From positions 1,612,001-1,676,000 of the forward strand of contig JAQOTA010000046.1 in assembly GCA_029532415.1 (NCBI GenBank): a DNA stretch of 64,000 nt, written 5' to 3'. The translations under genes and the position numbers were made by a program. Origin of the DNA: Marasmius tenuissimus. Its lineage: Eukaryota; Basidiomycota; Agaricomycetes; Agaricales; Marasmiaceae. Positions 22,441 to 34,884 of the stretch are shown in pieces (the stretch's first letter is position 1; each line of letters opens with the position of its first letter). The notes below the pieces were generated by a model, which saw nothing but the letters and a program-made list of their open reading frames with translations, had not been told where the DNA came from and searched no databases.

Positions 22441-24642
22441 CAAGCGACAAATTGACGAGTCAGTCACGATACAACGAAAAGTAATCAAAATCAAAAGGGG
22501 TGATACTCACCTGTACATTACTTGTTGTGTTCCTTCCATCTAAAGACTGAAGCCGTACGGTTTTGTGAGTTCAGCAAAGATCTGCGAGAGTGAAAACAAC
22601 TCCGCACCGGGACGACGCTGCCAAGATCCATGTCGTATTCAAGAAGGTATACTTCATTTCAATAGGGGTGTTGTTATTGACTCCCACGCCACTGTAACTC
22701 TGGGCAAGCTCCTCGAAAAGCGCGATGGCAGCCTTGACAAATTGTGTACAGGCGTCCTAGTACGTATCGTGCCGTGAATCATGCAGTTCTTCTCCTTCAT
22801 TATAGTGGTAGTCTGTGAGGTGTGGTGGTTGAGCGAGGCTTGATCTCAGCCTGCCCAGTCGGGTTTGCCACCGGGATCCTGCGGCGGAATGGACGACCCA
22901 GTACATGTCATCGTTGGCCCTCAGGCCTCAGGGTTAGGGGCGTACCGAGAGACCAGCTTTCGAGATGAAAACACTGGGGGCAGTTCCGGAATTTGTGCAC
23001 CAGGTCGGCCACAAGACGGCAATCCTTTGCTTCGTGCTCGCTGTTGGAGGACACCCATTCAGATTTGGTGTAAAGAATTACAGCCAGTCAAACTCACATA
23101 ACCTCTAACCCACGGTATCAAATTCTGGAATGTCCTTTCCCAAGAACATCCCCCGCTCACTAGATATACGGTATACGGATGCAAGGTCGACGTTCGATAG
23201 GTTATCCAACAGAGCCAGCGTTGGTCCGGGGATCGAGATACAGAACTCAATCCATTCTGTGAAGAAGTACCTGTTTTCTTCTCTATAGCGTTGACTAGAG
23301 CTGAAGATGTACGTTGAAAAAAGCTTCAGCGCCTGCGCGAGAATAAAAAGAGGAGGAATGGTATCGTAGTGCGCACCTAGAAGTCCACACTTCGTTATGT
23401 ATGAGATGCGGAGAGCAATGTGAGGGTGGCCGGGAGATCTTCGTCGGCACCCACTTTACTCTTTAGCGTCTGGAATGCCCGTCGCAAGTCGTGACTTAGA
23501 TTCTATCATCCCAAAGCTATTCATACTCGATACCCCATGGCCTTCTCCCTACGTACCCCCACTACCGTCTGGAGCACCGTAGCTGGCTTAGCGTTGAGAG
23601 GGGACATCCCCGCGCATTGATAGTACGTTTTCGACCAGTGCATTGACCTAGGACACCCAGCCATTTTGTCTTGCCAAAGGGACGATGTCTGGAGTAGGTC
23701 TGCTGAATCGATGAGTGTGAGTTATCTGAACAAAGAACTCGACGACTTGCTGTTTAACTCCGTAGGTTTGCCATGAGGGTTCGATTCCATGCGAGCTCAA
23801 CAGCCAATGTCAAAAATCTTTATTCATAAGTACGGCGTGGCGACGGCGTCTCTGACTTTCTATCTCTATGCTTCGCCACAATTTCAAGTTCCACATAGAC
23901 GTCGATAGACGTTGACAATTGTCGAGAGCATATGGAGCGAGAGCTGGGGGCCAATGTGGTCGTAGGTGATATGGGTAAGAAGGAAATTCATACCGAACAT
24001 AATGTTGCCTTATATAACATTAGTTCGAGTGCTTCACGCAAGAAAAATCAGAATGACATACGCACCTTCTAGTATGGCTAGAAACGCTCTCTCCTTCATA
24101 CGCTCTGCAATGCGAAATTCAATCGCCGTTACGTTCTGAGCCACGGAATGACAGTATAATAACTGCCATGTGGCATGAGGACGCTGGAAGTTGCGGTAGC
24201 GGTAAGACTCAAACACTGTATTTTTGTGTCCGAGATTCTAGAGTAAGCCTAATTTAGCGTTACGAATTTTCGTAGACCAGACCAACGGACAAACCTTGCA
24301 ATTGATGTCATGGCTGTTTGGATGAGAAAGGCGCGAACGACAGGCGCTTATTCAAAGGTGTTGGACCGAAACTTGCAGGTGACTCAGACCTAATCCGGCC
24401 CGGACTCTCTGAAGTCAACTCCTTGACCAACGTTCGACCTTCAACCGATTTCCTCAGATATCAAGCAACTGTTCACGTAGGATCGTTCTAGGATCAATAA
24501 TTATAGAGGGTAAGTGACATATCTTTGTATCAGCAATCTTGATCATCCTTCAGAGTCGCTGAAGGCGAAAATCCCAGACTTCGTTTCCATGATTTGTCGT
24601 CTCATTCCATGCTGATCTCCTTGTTTCCTGCCCAGAAACATT
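22441..24642. other. Spacer upstream of the F-box gene
   Basis: No recognised gene. Short frames (for example 22865-23101 plus, 24216-24034 minus) have no motif or paralogue support. Confidence 0.35.
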
Positions 24643-26529
24643 ATGGAAGAAGCGAGTCTCGACTTGAGCGACCAGCTCGGAAGAGTCCTTACGCCGAAAC
24701 GCGGAGGTCTCAACACAGAGATAACCAAGCCTACTCAAAACGAATTTAAGACACTTACTTCGCCCCACCCTACCAATCAAATCCCCATCGAACTCCTCAT
24801 ACTCATCTTCAAACACACAATATACCAGTCTCTGGGTGGCCACTCCGTTCACTTCGATCCTATTCGCCCCGAATCAACATTCCCCGCAAACAAACTATCA
24901 TCAATCTGCCGTCGGTGGCGCACTCTAGCTCTATCCACGCCAGACCTCTGGTCTGACATCTCCATTAACTCGTTGGAAGCTTTTGAACGCTGTCAACTCG
25001 GATGGCTGGACGCGCTGAAACTCCATCTTGAACGATCCAAAGACTCCCCCATCGGAATCGCATTGACGCTCGGTATAGACGAGGATCTGGAAAGCGTATC
25101 TAACCTCCCTCCGTTCTTCGACCTGTTGGGTGTCATCGCCCCCCATTCCCGTTGGCTCAGGTCATTGAAGGTGGCGCGCTTGAGTGTAGGAATGTGAACG
25201 GCACTTCGACTCTTGGAGGCGTTCCATCTCGAGACACTCTCGTTTGTGACAACCGAACAAAACGTCATCGATTTGAACGAATCCATCTCTCGTTCGTCGT
25301 TCCCCAGGTTGCAGGAGCTCTCGGTCGCTGTCTGTGCTGATATATGGTCGTACCCAACACATCAGACACAGGTCCACCAATCGTTACAGAGGCCTCTCTC
25401 GTCTCTTCCCTGGCACCAAATCACAACCCTCGGCCTCGAGCTAGACTACTCAAACGATATTCCTACCATCCTACTCGGATGTCCCGCAGTCGCGTCACTC
25501 ACCATCTCTCTTTCCATTTTCAAATCTATTCAGATGTCATCGATGAATGAGGGAACATTCAATGGCCTGCCTGGATGGTTCACTCGAGATGGGGATGCGG
25601 AGGCTGTGTCATGGCAAACGACTCGAGAAAGGACCATTCTCTCCCATCTTCAGGAGCTCACCCTCCGCATATCAACGTTTATAACACCGGGAACGTATAT
25701 CGCTACAAGTCATCTCCTGGAAGTGATATCGTGTCCCTCACTTGTCTCCCTCTCACTTGAGGGAACAGGAGTGACAGATGGCTCAGCCAGCGCGGTTCGT
25801 GGGTGTTTGAACGCTGTTTGTGGGTTTCTCCAAAGTTCGGGATCTGGGACACGGTTGCGAAGGCTCGCTCTCACAGAAATCCCGATAAATAGAGCTTTAT
25901 TCGGGCTATTGCACGGGCCTACGATGAACGGGCTAGAATACCTTTCAATCCGAGAACCTAACTCATATTACCACTCTGGGGGAAGCGGTGATTGGCTTGT
26001 TTCTCTCCTCCTGAATCAACCTACCGTTTCTTTCCTAAATGTCGACAGCGAAGGAGAGGAAACTCGCGTGATAGCGTTCCCTATCCCGGTACCCCTCCCG
26101 AACCTTAGAGACCTCCATTTAGCACTAACTGTCCCCCTCCCATTAATATCCACTTTGATTCTCACCGCGCCCGCTTTACTCATTCTCGACACCTTCGAAT
26201 CGATCGTAAAGTCCCGCACCCGCAGTAACATTCTCCATTCCGCAGTTCTAGAGCTGCCTCTCCAAGAGCCTTACAGCGGTGACGTCCATCCACACGACGC
26301 TTGCGGTTTCGCAAGTTTGAGGCAACTTCAGAAAACCACCAAGACCGCGATCAAAGTTGTATCTTCCAGGACAGGGGAGATTTTTGTCGGGTACAACGAT
26401 GAGGCACCTGAAGCGAGAGCAGTGACCCGGGACGGGATGGTACGTGTCAAAGTGGTGGGACAAGGCTTTTTAGATGCTATACTAGGGACCTATGTTTATG
26501 AGACATTCGGTCGTTCAAGTTTACGATAG
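24643..26529 (+). CDS. F-box-like / leucine-rich repeat protein with one in-frame TGA
   Basis: Agaricomycete F-box-like protein, presumably a substrate adaptor of an SCF-type ubiquitin ligase. Residues about 46-110 carry the F-box-like pattern: IPIELLILIFKHTI, then KLSSICRRWRTLALSTPDLWSDI. The remainder is irregular LRR-like (repeated LxxLxL). The frame is open from 24643 to 26529 (629 codons) except for one TGA at 25195-25197 (...SVGM*TALRLLEAF). No plausible intron removes it: there is no suitable AG acceptor at normal distance. The gene may therefore be a recent pseudogene, carry a read error, or be read through. The diverged paralogue on the minus strand near 39.35 kb has TAG at the same codon. 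It faces the EthD gene downstream with 235 bp between the stop codons. Confidence 0.75.
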
Positions 26530-26764
26530 ATCTCGAGAATAGTGCACGCATATTTCAGACCTTCAAATCCATACGAACGACATATATTTTGAGCAATTAT
26601 CCAAGTCAGTGTATTAGTAGAACCTAGGAGGCAGTTCTCTATCCAAATATGTATCCAATCGAAAAACAAAAGCCCGAAAGACCGAAGAATTAAAGAGAAG
26701 AAGCAAAGGAGTAAGGATTGTGTAGATAGTTGCTCGACGTTCAACGAGAGCCAGGCGGACACTC

Positions 26765-27865
26765 TTACGTCGGAATCTGGAAGGACACAACATCAACAGG
26801 GATAACGTGGAATCCTGCAGCCGTGTTGACGAAGTTGGGAGCATCCTGTTGCATGAGACTGATGAATTGGGGGGTCTTGGAGGTCTGAATAACAGATGAG
26901 CATTTGCGCTATACTTCGGAATCGCAACGGTGACTTGCATCGAGGAGGTACTTGTGGGTGGGACCGGCGACCTGAGCAACGGCGTCCCATCCGCTGAAAG
27001 GAATGAAAGGGTTGGAGACCGTCGACGGAGTGGGGCTGAGTGTGAGCTGGGCATGAGGCGAATATTATCAGTTTCAAAAAGCGGCATCATCCACGTAAAT
27101 ACCTCACCTGTTCGTACTTGGTGATATCCTTTCCAACACCAGTAGAGCTAATGAGCGTGTTAACCTTGGCCGGGTTCGTGTTGCGGAAGTAGGTAGTGAA
27201 GTCGGTATAGCTCATCCCATTCTTGTGGGTGAAATCAACGACCGCTCGCTTTGTATCAGTACGAATGACTTTGTACGCCGGAGGATTGGGCTCCTTGTTG
27301 ATGGAACGAGCAATATCGAAAGCACCATAGACAGCAGAGTTCATGTCGGCGAAGTAGAAGCTGTCGGGGAGGACGATATCGTTGTACTCGTCGTTAGAGA
27401 AGCACTATTCAAATCAGGACGATGAGTATTACAAAAAAGGTATACGGGCCTATCCCGACCAACCTCCAAGATCTTGTCCATTGTCGCTGCCTCGGCGATC
27501 ATGATCCCATCATAGTTGGGTACAGTATATCCTTGAGCAGCGAATTTCGCCTTCCACTCCTGGTTTACGTGGAGCTGCGGAAGAGAAACGTTTGAGGGAC
27601 ACTCATAGCAATGGAGAAGAATGAAACCACTGACCTGCTCGTACCTGAGCATGTTCTTCTTCACCGCTGCCGTGTTCAAGAACAGGTTGGTGTGAGGTTG
27701 CCTCCAGTGGTCAGAGAACTGCTGGAACGTCAAGTTCGCGTTTTTCCTGAACCACATCATCATCCTAACGCGGCCAGTTTGGACATCGCGTTCGACGACG
27801 GAGGGAAGAACACTCGCAGTGGTAACTGCGATAAGAGCGAGGAAGAAGAGGATTACAGAACGCAT
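26765..27865 (-). CDS. Secreted EthD-domain protein, copy A
   Basis: Exons 27865-27635, 27574-27464, 27404-27108, 27046-26939 and 26884-26765 give 867 nt (288 aa), unbroken. It starts with a signal peptide MRSVILFFLALIAVTTA. The N-terminal half matches the EthD dimeric alpha/beta barrel pattern: VRMMMWFRKNANLTFQQFSDHW..PHT, then LRYEQ. The second half (VIRTDTKRAVVDFTHKNGMSYTDFTTYFRNTNP...YEQ) looks like a second, weaker repeat of the same fold. The exact reaction is unknown; EthD relatives bind or degrade small hydrophobic compounds. Intron 4 starts with GC (GCAAGT), whereas copy B has GTAAGT. It is convergent with the F-box gene. The product is nearly identical in length and exon sizes to copy B at 37501. 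Confidence 0.88.
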
Positions 27866-27943
27866 GGCGTAAAAAGGTAGAGCTCCGAAAGATTATGAGA
27901 GTGTAAAAGCTTGCTGAAGAAAGGAAGAAAAATCACCCCCCTT

Positions 27944-27951
27944 TTTATATA
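27944..27951 (-). promoter_or_regulatory. TATA box of EthD copy A
   Basis: TATATAAA on the minus strand, about 80 bp before the ATG. The whole leader (through CTTTCTTCAGCAAGCTTTT and TTTCGGAGCTCT) is conserved in copy B. Confidence 0.6.
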
Positions 27952-30900
27952 TTTTCGCGTTCATTGTCGGGGAGGGGGTCCCATAAACGGTGATCACCCT
28001 GGTATGGCACAACCAGCCGCAGCGATTCAAAGAACTCTCAGTGTGCTTGTGCTCAATCCTTGAACTGCGACGCATTCCTGCATTCCAGCTACTGTTCTTG
28101 AACTTGAATTAGGAAACCTGTCCGAGCCCACGTCAAACGGTACCCGTACCGCCATGTCACTATTTTGAGTTAGTGTAACCTATAGATGGGCTGCTAGCGT
28201 CTGAAAAATTTGGCCATACCAGGATAAAAATCAGTGACAGCCCGTCTTAATTCCAGATCTGGACCAACTACGTCGCATCAATGCCCGCTATCAGCAATCC
28301 ACGGTCAAAGCGGTAGTTCAAAGCAAAGTCCGATGCGAGTCTGTCTGATCGCACGGTCCTGCAAGAATTCCAATGTTCCTTCGCGAGGTTATCGTTCGAT
28401 GTTCAGCTTTTGGTGGGCTTGTCCATACTGCATACTACTGACAACTTTATATTAGTATTGCGCTCGGGTCTGCCAAAAAACTCACGTACTATCAAATTCC
28501 GGAGGCGTTCGCGATTGAATTCACTTTGCAGATTTATGGAGAGACTGTAGAGAAAGTACCCATCGCACTGAGACTGGGGTCTGCAGATAGCATGCAATCG
28601 AAATCGAGCCACGTCGGGTTCATTGAATGACTGGAGTAGGAATGGAGTCCGGAACGAGGATACATGAAGCTGATATCGTACCACTGCTCCCTGGGATGGC
28701 CAACCTTCGACTGGGCATTTGTGAGTCGAGATTCCCTCGACTCTTGAAGCTCGGAGAGACCCATAGACGTCGTAATTATCACTGGAGTATGGACGAGTCG
28801 CCGACAGCTTTCCCCTTGCCTAGTAACACTTCCAAGAGCCCAATCCCCGGCTAAGCGAGGCGGCAGGAGTGCCACCATCCCAATCCGATGCCCGACCAAC
28901 AGAGATATTGACAACACCGTGCCTGGGATACACAAACGCTCCCGCCACCGACGCGAAGTTTCGGAGTCGACACCCACTGATTCTGGGTCGGAAAGATGGG
29001 CCGATGTATACACTTGCGCGTTTTCAATGGGTTATAAACATACGAAAAGAAATTCTATTCAGCCACACCTGCGACACTTACCCTTGACTACCGTTGTCGA
29101 TATTATCAGTCGAATAGTCGAATAAGACCAAACTAGCCTCCTCAAAAGGTTCTAGTGAGTAATTAGCGAATAGGATTGCAGGCAACGAACCAAGCTATTC
29201 ACCTAAAACCTTGGCTCTGTCCATACTCGCCAATAAATGCCACCAAATGAGTTGAAAAACGAAAGAGGTCCGAGGGGGAATGCACCGGATGTCTCCACGC
29301 GACAGAACGACTCAATTTCTAGCTCTGTCTCTTTTTCCGATCTCGTCCTTCCGCGTTGTATACGCCGGCTCCCATTTATCGACATTCAGGTTAAGAAAGG
29401 CTACGCCAACCTCCTCAGAAGCGCCTGGCGAACGAAAAAGTAAATAATGATTTGTTCCTGAGTTGAAGCTATGGTAGTTCACCTGAGACCTTGGCTCTCT
29501 CCATACTCAGCATGAATTGCTGTCGCATATCCCTGAAGGCCTGAAGTACCGCCAATGAGTAGAAGGACAAAAGAGGCTTGAAGAGGAATGCATCGGACGT
29601 CTTCATATGACAGAACAATTCGATTTCTGGGTCTCTTCCCGATCTCTCTTCTTTCACGTTAAATAGCTTTTTTGTAACTTGTTGCCCGGGATAAAGATGC
29701 TAACTCGAATGTGGACAAAACCGCAGTCAGCTGCCTCTTGAAAGCACATAGACCAGCCTCCAGGTCCTGGTAGCCACAGACGTTTCAACGGGTCAATGCA
29801 TGTACGCCAGGGATCCGCCCAGGTCCCTGAGATTCAAATTCCGTCGACTTTCATGGCGCAATCTGCAATGTATGACATGTAAACCCTCAGCTATGTCCCA
29901 ACGCGAATCACGATAATACTCACCAAAACCATTCGACTAGCACAGCTCTTTCTTTGTCCTACACCACTAAAGATCTACGAGCTGCGCAATACCAGAGTCT
30001 GTCACGCTTTCTGTTCTATTGCCCACCAGACCCAGAGTCCTTGGACATAAACTTGAATCAGAAGTGGTAATGCGCCTTAATGCGCTATCAGAACTTGGAT
30101 ACCGGTTTGAGTGGTGACAGGGAATGTATTTATCAAGTCCCAACGCTCACCTCTCCTCGTACCAGAAATAGACCATCATGAAGCTTGAGATTGGAGAGTT
30201 CGTTGCTGCCTGTAGTTCGGGCTCGCGAATCACGATGCTAGAATCTGGTGAAGAAGGGTTCCGGGTTCCGGGCCGCACGTCGTCGCATTCAAGGCCCGCC
30301 GCCCAGGCTTTCTCCGATACAACCACCGGCCGTAAACACCCCACGATACTTTCTCGAACGACGAATGCGTCTGAATCTGTTGTATCTGTCGAAGAATATT
30401 GGAGGGCTGGCCTCTCAGAAATTGTTGTTCCCAGTCGCGACGCGTCGAGCGAGAGATTCCTCGAGTCTCGACTCGTTTGTCGTGTAAGTACCAAAACAGA
30501 ATCCTAATTCCACCTCGAAGTAAAAGAGTCTGTGCTGCTCAAGACGACACTCGCCAGTCCTGGGTGGGGGTATTTCAAATTTCAAGTTCAAGTTCTACTG
30601 ATATCGTCGTCCCTTGATCCGAGGGATTTACTCTTGAAGATGACATGGGAAAACTTCAATACAACCTTACCGGTGCCGTCGTCCGTGGGTTCTTACGGTC
30701 TACATACTCATCCTGTGGCCTGAGTACCCACAACGTCAGATCACCGCACCATAACTCTCCTCATCGAAGCGATTTCACCAAAAAGACGCTCGAACTCCAC
30801 TTTCCAAGTTTCCATTGAAACGCGAAACGGGAGTTGAGACAGACAGCCATCAAACAAAAGATACCATCCAGGGATCCCATATGCACAATCACACACCGGA

Positions 30901-31221
30901 CATCCCTGGCCGACACACGCACAAAGAGACCAATAAGACAATTCATTTGGATTGACTGAATTGTAGTAGGGTATAGGTAGTTGGGTAGATGTCATCAGAT
31001 GAAAAGAAAGATCGAATAAGTAACAGAAAGAGATGAGAGAGTAGACGAGACGAGAAGAAACGACAGATCAAGGGGATCAAGCACTAGGCTAAGTAATCAT
31101 CAAGACACACGCAGAAGGCAAGGTAAGAAAGCGTAGCTTAAACACCAAGAAAAAGAAATGGATGAGGAGGAACCGTAGTCATCAAACCCACCAGCGGCCC
31201 TCCCAAAAGATGCGAGAGCGC
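27952..31221. other. Spacer with decayed sequences between EthD A and the AA9 gene
   Basis: No intact gene recognised. Parts at 28.4-28.7 kb and 30.16-30.62 kb are inverted copies of sequence at 36.5-36.7 kb and 34.9-35.3 kb, so they belong to the large inverted duplication. At 29.2-29.66 kb two similar stretches of about 180 bp follow each other (both contain CCTTGGCTCT and CTCCATACTC/TCCATACTCG), suggesting a local tandem duplication. Confidence 0.4.
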
Positions 31222-32680
31222 TTAGTGGCGACGCTTAGACTCCAAATGCCTCTTGACGACACTCCTTCCCTTGATTCCAACGCTGCGACGACGACGGCAG
31301 TGAGCAGTGGTTCCGTTACCGTTACCACCGTTGCTGCCCTGGTTCTGCTCGCCACCGTTGTTGTTGGAGTTGTTGGAGTTGTCGCCAGAGCTGGAACCAC
31401 CTTGGAGGTTCTGTCCCTCCTGTCCCTGGTTCTGGTTCTGCTCACCGCCGTTGTTGTTGTTCTGGTCGTTGTGGTTGTCGTTACTGCCCTGGTAGCTTCC
31501 ACCACCGTTGTTGTTGTTGTCGGTGTTACCGCCCTGGTTGTTGTTGTTGTCGCCGCCCTGGTTCTGGTTGCCGCCGTTGTTGTTGTTGTTGTTCTGGTCG
31601 TTACTGCCCTGGTTCTGGTTCCCGCCGTTGTTGTTGTTGTCGGTGTTGCCACCTTGGTTACCGCTGTTACCAGCAGGAGGCTGCGAAGAACCAGAAGCAC
31701 CGTTCCACATACCGGGACCGACTTCGGGGAAGGAGGCAGGGCTGGTGAAGACGCTGTAGTGGGCGAGGTCGCCGTCGGTGGCGTAGAGCCTGCAAAAAGG
31801 AGACAGGGGCGATCAGTAAGAAGAAAGGGGAGGCAGGGATAGGAGAGAAACTTACGATCCGGCCTTGGTACCGTAGGGTAGCTCGGTGTCACCACCGTTG
31901 ACGACCTCGACTTGCAAGCAACCAACGTAGTTCTGGGGACCGGTACCGTAGTTTCCGTTCCATGGGTTGTGGACGGCAGCGAGCTACGTAGTAGAGGTAG
32001 TCAGTACATACAGGAAATAGAGAGGAAAATCGTAGAGGGCTTACCTCACTCCTCAGCATGTACTGGCCCTTCTTCAGTTCGCTGGGAATCTTGGAAGTGT
32101 AGGAACTTCCATTCTCAATCATACTCGCCAACGCCCATAGTCCGTCACTCCTATACGGCTCAGGCTTCTTTTCCATAGAACTCCTGAGGTGGTCTATGAT
32201 GTTACCTGGGTTCAACCCCGCGAAATCAATCTTCTGCCATCCGATCTGGCTCGCATCGACAGACTTGCAATCCCCATTGCACGAACCGATGTAAGTGATG
32301 ATCGGGCCCATAGCGTGGACAAAAGTTCCAGTAGGCCAGCCATCGTTCTCCAACTCGTGAGTCGCACCTTCCCACTGCCACTTGACCTCGTCACCAGCAT
32401 TGACCTGAGCGACTGCAGGTGCAGCACCAGCTTCTTGACATGCCATCTTGTTGTCGTTGTTGAAGTCGTTGGGGAGAAGGTAAGAAGGGAAGTCGGCCTT
32501 GTAGCCTTTACGGATGGGGGTGTTGCCGTTGCGACCGTCACCGTCATAGTAGAGGTTGGGTGCGTCGTACCATTTTCCGGCGATGGTGACACCCCTGAGC
32601 TGACCGTGGGCCTCGACGAAGGGTGTGAAGGGGAGAAGAGTGAGGACGGTGAAGAGAGTTTGGAATTTAGTGCTGAACAT
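31222..32680 (-). CDS. AA9-type lytic polysaccharide monooxygenase with Asn/Gln-rich C-terminal tail
   Basis: Exons 32680-32045, 31983-31856 and 31789-31222 give 1332 nt (443 aa), unbroken. Signal peptide MFSTKFQTLFTVLTLLPF..VEA, then mature HGQLRGVTIAGKWYDAP, where His1 would start the copper histidine brace. The second His is in FVHAMGP; QNYVGC carries the AA9-like Gln and axial Tyr; LKKGQYMLRSE and AVHNPWNG are typical AA9 strands. Predicted to cleave cellulose or xyloglucan oxidatively outside the cell. After about residue 295 comes a roughly 145-residue tail of Asn, Gln, Gly and Ser runs, ending in CRRRRSVGIKGR and a Lys/Arg-rich terminus. There is no CBM1. It sits in the spacer of the inverted duplication. 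The AA9 assignment rests on motifs; substrate is unknown. Confidence 0.88.
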
Positions 32681-33979
32681 GGTCCTTCCGAGATGAGAAA
32701 TGTAGAAAGGAGAGTGTTTTCTTCTAAAAGATAGTGGTGGAAGGAATAGGAACAACGAGGGGAGGGAGAGGCGGGGAGGAGAAGAAAAGTGTCGACGGTG
32801 ACTGAGTTGATAAGGGAAGAAAAACAAGTGCTGGTTCGAATTACCCTGTTATTATAACCCGGAAAAGAAACTGTCCACGATCAAAAATTACGTGATCGGC
32901 AGCATGCGGCAGTTTCCAACTGAATTCTTTTATTTATTTATTTTCACTCGCGCTCGCGAAATAACCGCTCATAAATCATAATCGACTCTGGACTTGAACA
33001 ACCTTTCAACGTTCCAGGTACCGTTTACTCAAGCCTCCTCACCTCGCTCGGGGCCCCTTCATGTCTTCACCGCCCATAGCCCAGAATGTCCAACAAGCCT
33101 GAGGTTGCTAGGGTACCGACATACATAACATAGCAAATATTCATAATTCATTCCTGCACCCTCCCGTTCCTGGACGACATGGTCATCAAACAAGCGAGCC
33201 ACGATCATGACATTGACGAGACGACGGGGGTCGCATCCTATCATGATCAAGTCCAGGCTGTGATTCCTTTCCGAGGCTTCAAAGCGTAAAGCACGGGTGT
33301 CCATCAGCCAATTATCCCCTTCACAGATGTGAACAAGGAGGAAAGACGCGCCGCTCGCTGTCGCTGTCAACGGAGTACAGTTTACCGACTCCTTACTCGG
33401 GCTGCGTGTCCCTACCGACGACAGGGCGACTAGGCGACAGGGGTCCTAATAATCGACCCTGTCTTCGTGTGTGATTTTCGAGGGCAATGAGGACAAGTTA
33501 CGGTAACGGCCAAGTACGGCGACCTGAGCGCTTGCGCCTTGGTCCCTCCAATAATTGATTCTCGAGAGCTTCCCCGTCATGAATCCGAGCTTCGTGAATC
33601 GTCTGCCAGCCGAGGCAAGTACAAGCCCCACCGAACAAATTGACTCGGAGGATTCTTGAAACTTCCGCCACACCTCTTAGGCTAGAGCTCCAATCAACGT
33701 TACACTATTTTACTCATGGATGACGAGCATACCTCATATGTACGCTCCAACAAGTACATATTGATTTTGATCAACAGCATCTATTTTTGAATCCTTGCGT
33801 GTCGCGCGACCCCGAGAGCCCGTTGCTCGGACAGAGGTTTGTTGGCTTCTCTCCCGAGTATGAATGATTGAATGCATGCATACCTCACAGTCTCTGCAGC
33901 AAGTTAAGAGGCTATCGAGGAGAAGGAAACAGAGGGGAAAAAGGAAACAAACATAAAACACTGTGGTCTGGAGTCTAAC
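32681..33979. other. Spacer between AA9 gene and tRNA-Arg
   Basis: A TATAAT-like stretch at about 32852-32858 could serve the AA9 gene. A 103-codon minus-strand frame at 33370-33059 has ordinary composition but no motif I recognise. Nothing else supported. Confidence 0.35.
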
Positions 33980-34064
33980 TGACCACCGCAGGGGTCGAAC
34001 CTGCAATCTCCTGATCTCGACGTGAATATCGTAGTCAGACGCGATGCCATTTCGCCAGGCGGCC
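33980..34064 (-). tRNA. tRNA-Arg(ACG), 13-nt intron
   Basis: Exons identical to the other five copies and the same cloverleaf. The intron between the base after anticodon ACG and the 3' half is only 13 nt, the shortest in the set. Confidence 0.92.
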
Positions 34065-34884
34065 ATTTCTCAACGTGGTTAGAAATGGCGTCAGATGTTG
34101 GTGTTTGCAAATGCGAGAGAGAGAGGACAAAGATGGAATCGGCGAGTAATACATACCGACATGCTTCAAATGGGCAGAGTGAGTAGAGTCGCTTTTACAA
34201 GCAGCGCACGGTCACCGGTCGGCAAACTGGGACTCTTCTATGTCGGGAGAGGCGGGCACGATGCCACCGAGTATCGATTGGACTGGGATTTAAGCCGAGG
34301 CTCCTTCACCGAGCACTGTGGTGAGCACCCCCGTACTGTGAGAGAAAGAAAGAGATGGAGAAACAGTTGCAGAGAAAATGTACCACACGGGAAGAACTTG
34401 GGTCGAGTAGGTGACCAGTGAACTTGTGACAAAACTCGCCGGTACTGAGCACTGGTTTCGTGGCGCTTCGGAACTCGGAACGAGAGGTCTGAGACAGCGT
34501 GCTTCAAAGGAGGATAACGGGGTTTAGACTGCAGAAACGTGAGCCTAAAGATGATGTGAGTGGCAAAAGACGCGGGTACTACTGGGAGGCCGATTGATCC
34601 CCCGTCCCTCCGAGCTTCAAGCTTCAAGTGTCAAGAAGTTTTCGATTTACGGGTGAGTCGTGACTGAAGTGACGAATCTCCGTCGAATAAGGAGTGACAC
34701 TTTCGTTTCCCTATCTTTCGAGAAGTTTCGGCATAGGACTAGGTGCGAGGGAGAGCTCCAACGGTGAGAAAACGTCAAAACTCGTTCAAGGAGGATGGAG
34801 GGAGCCTCTTCGCTTTGAAATACAATGAGATATATAGACTCGATATGAGAGTGCTGGAACGTACCAGAGACAAGGAGATATGCT

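Larger units (their letters stand above)
24643..30620 (+). repeat. Left arm of a large diverged inverted duplication
   Basis: Gene order and sequence mirror 34885-39700 in reverse: F-box gene, EthD gene, a short P450-like or unknown relic (28.5-28.6 kb matches 36.5-36.65 kb reversed, sharing AT-rich-flanked GCTATCTGCAGACC/GCTATCTGTAGACC), and a further block (30160-30620 matches 34890-35330 reversed, sharing GGGTTCCGGGTTCCGG-like and GCCCAGGCTTTCTCCG-like stretches). The arms are diverged outside the EthD exons. Confidence 0.65.
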
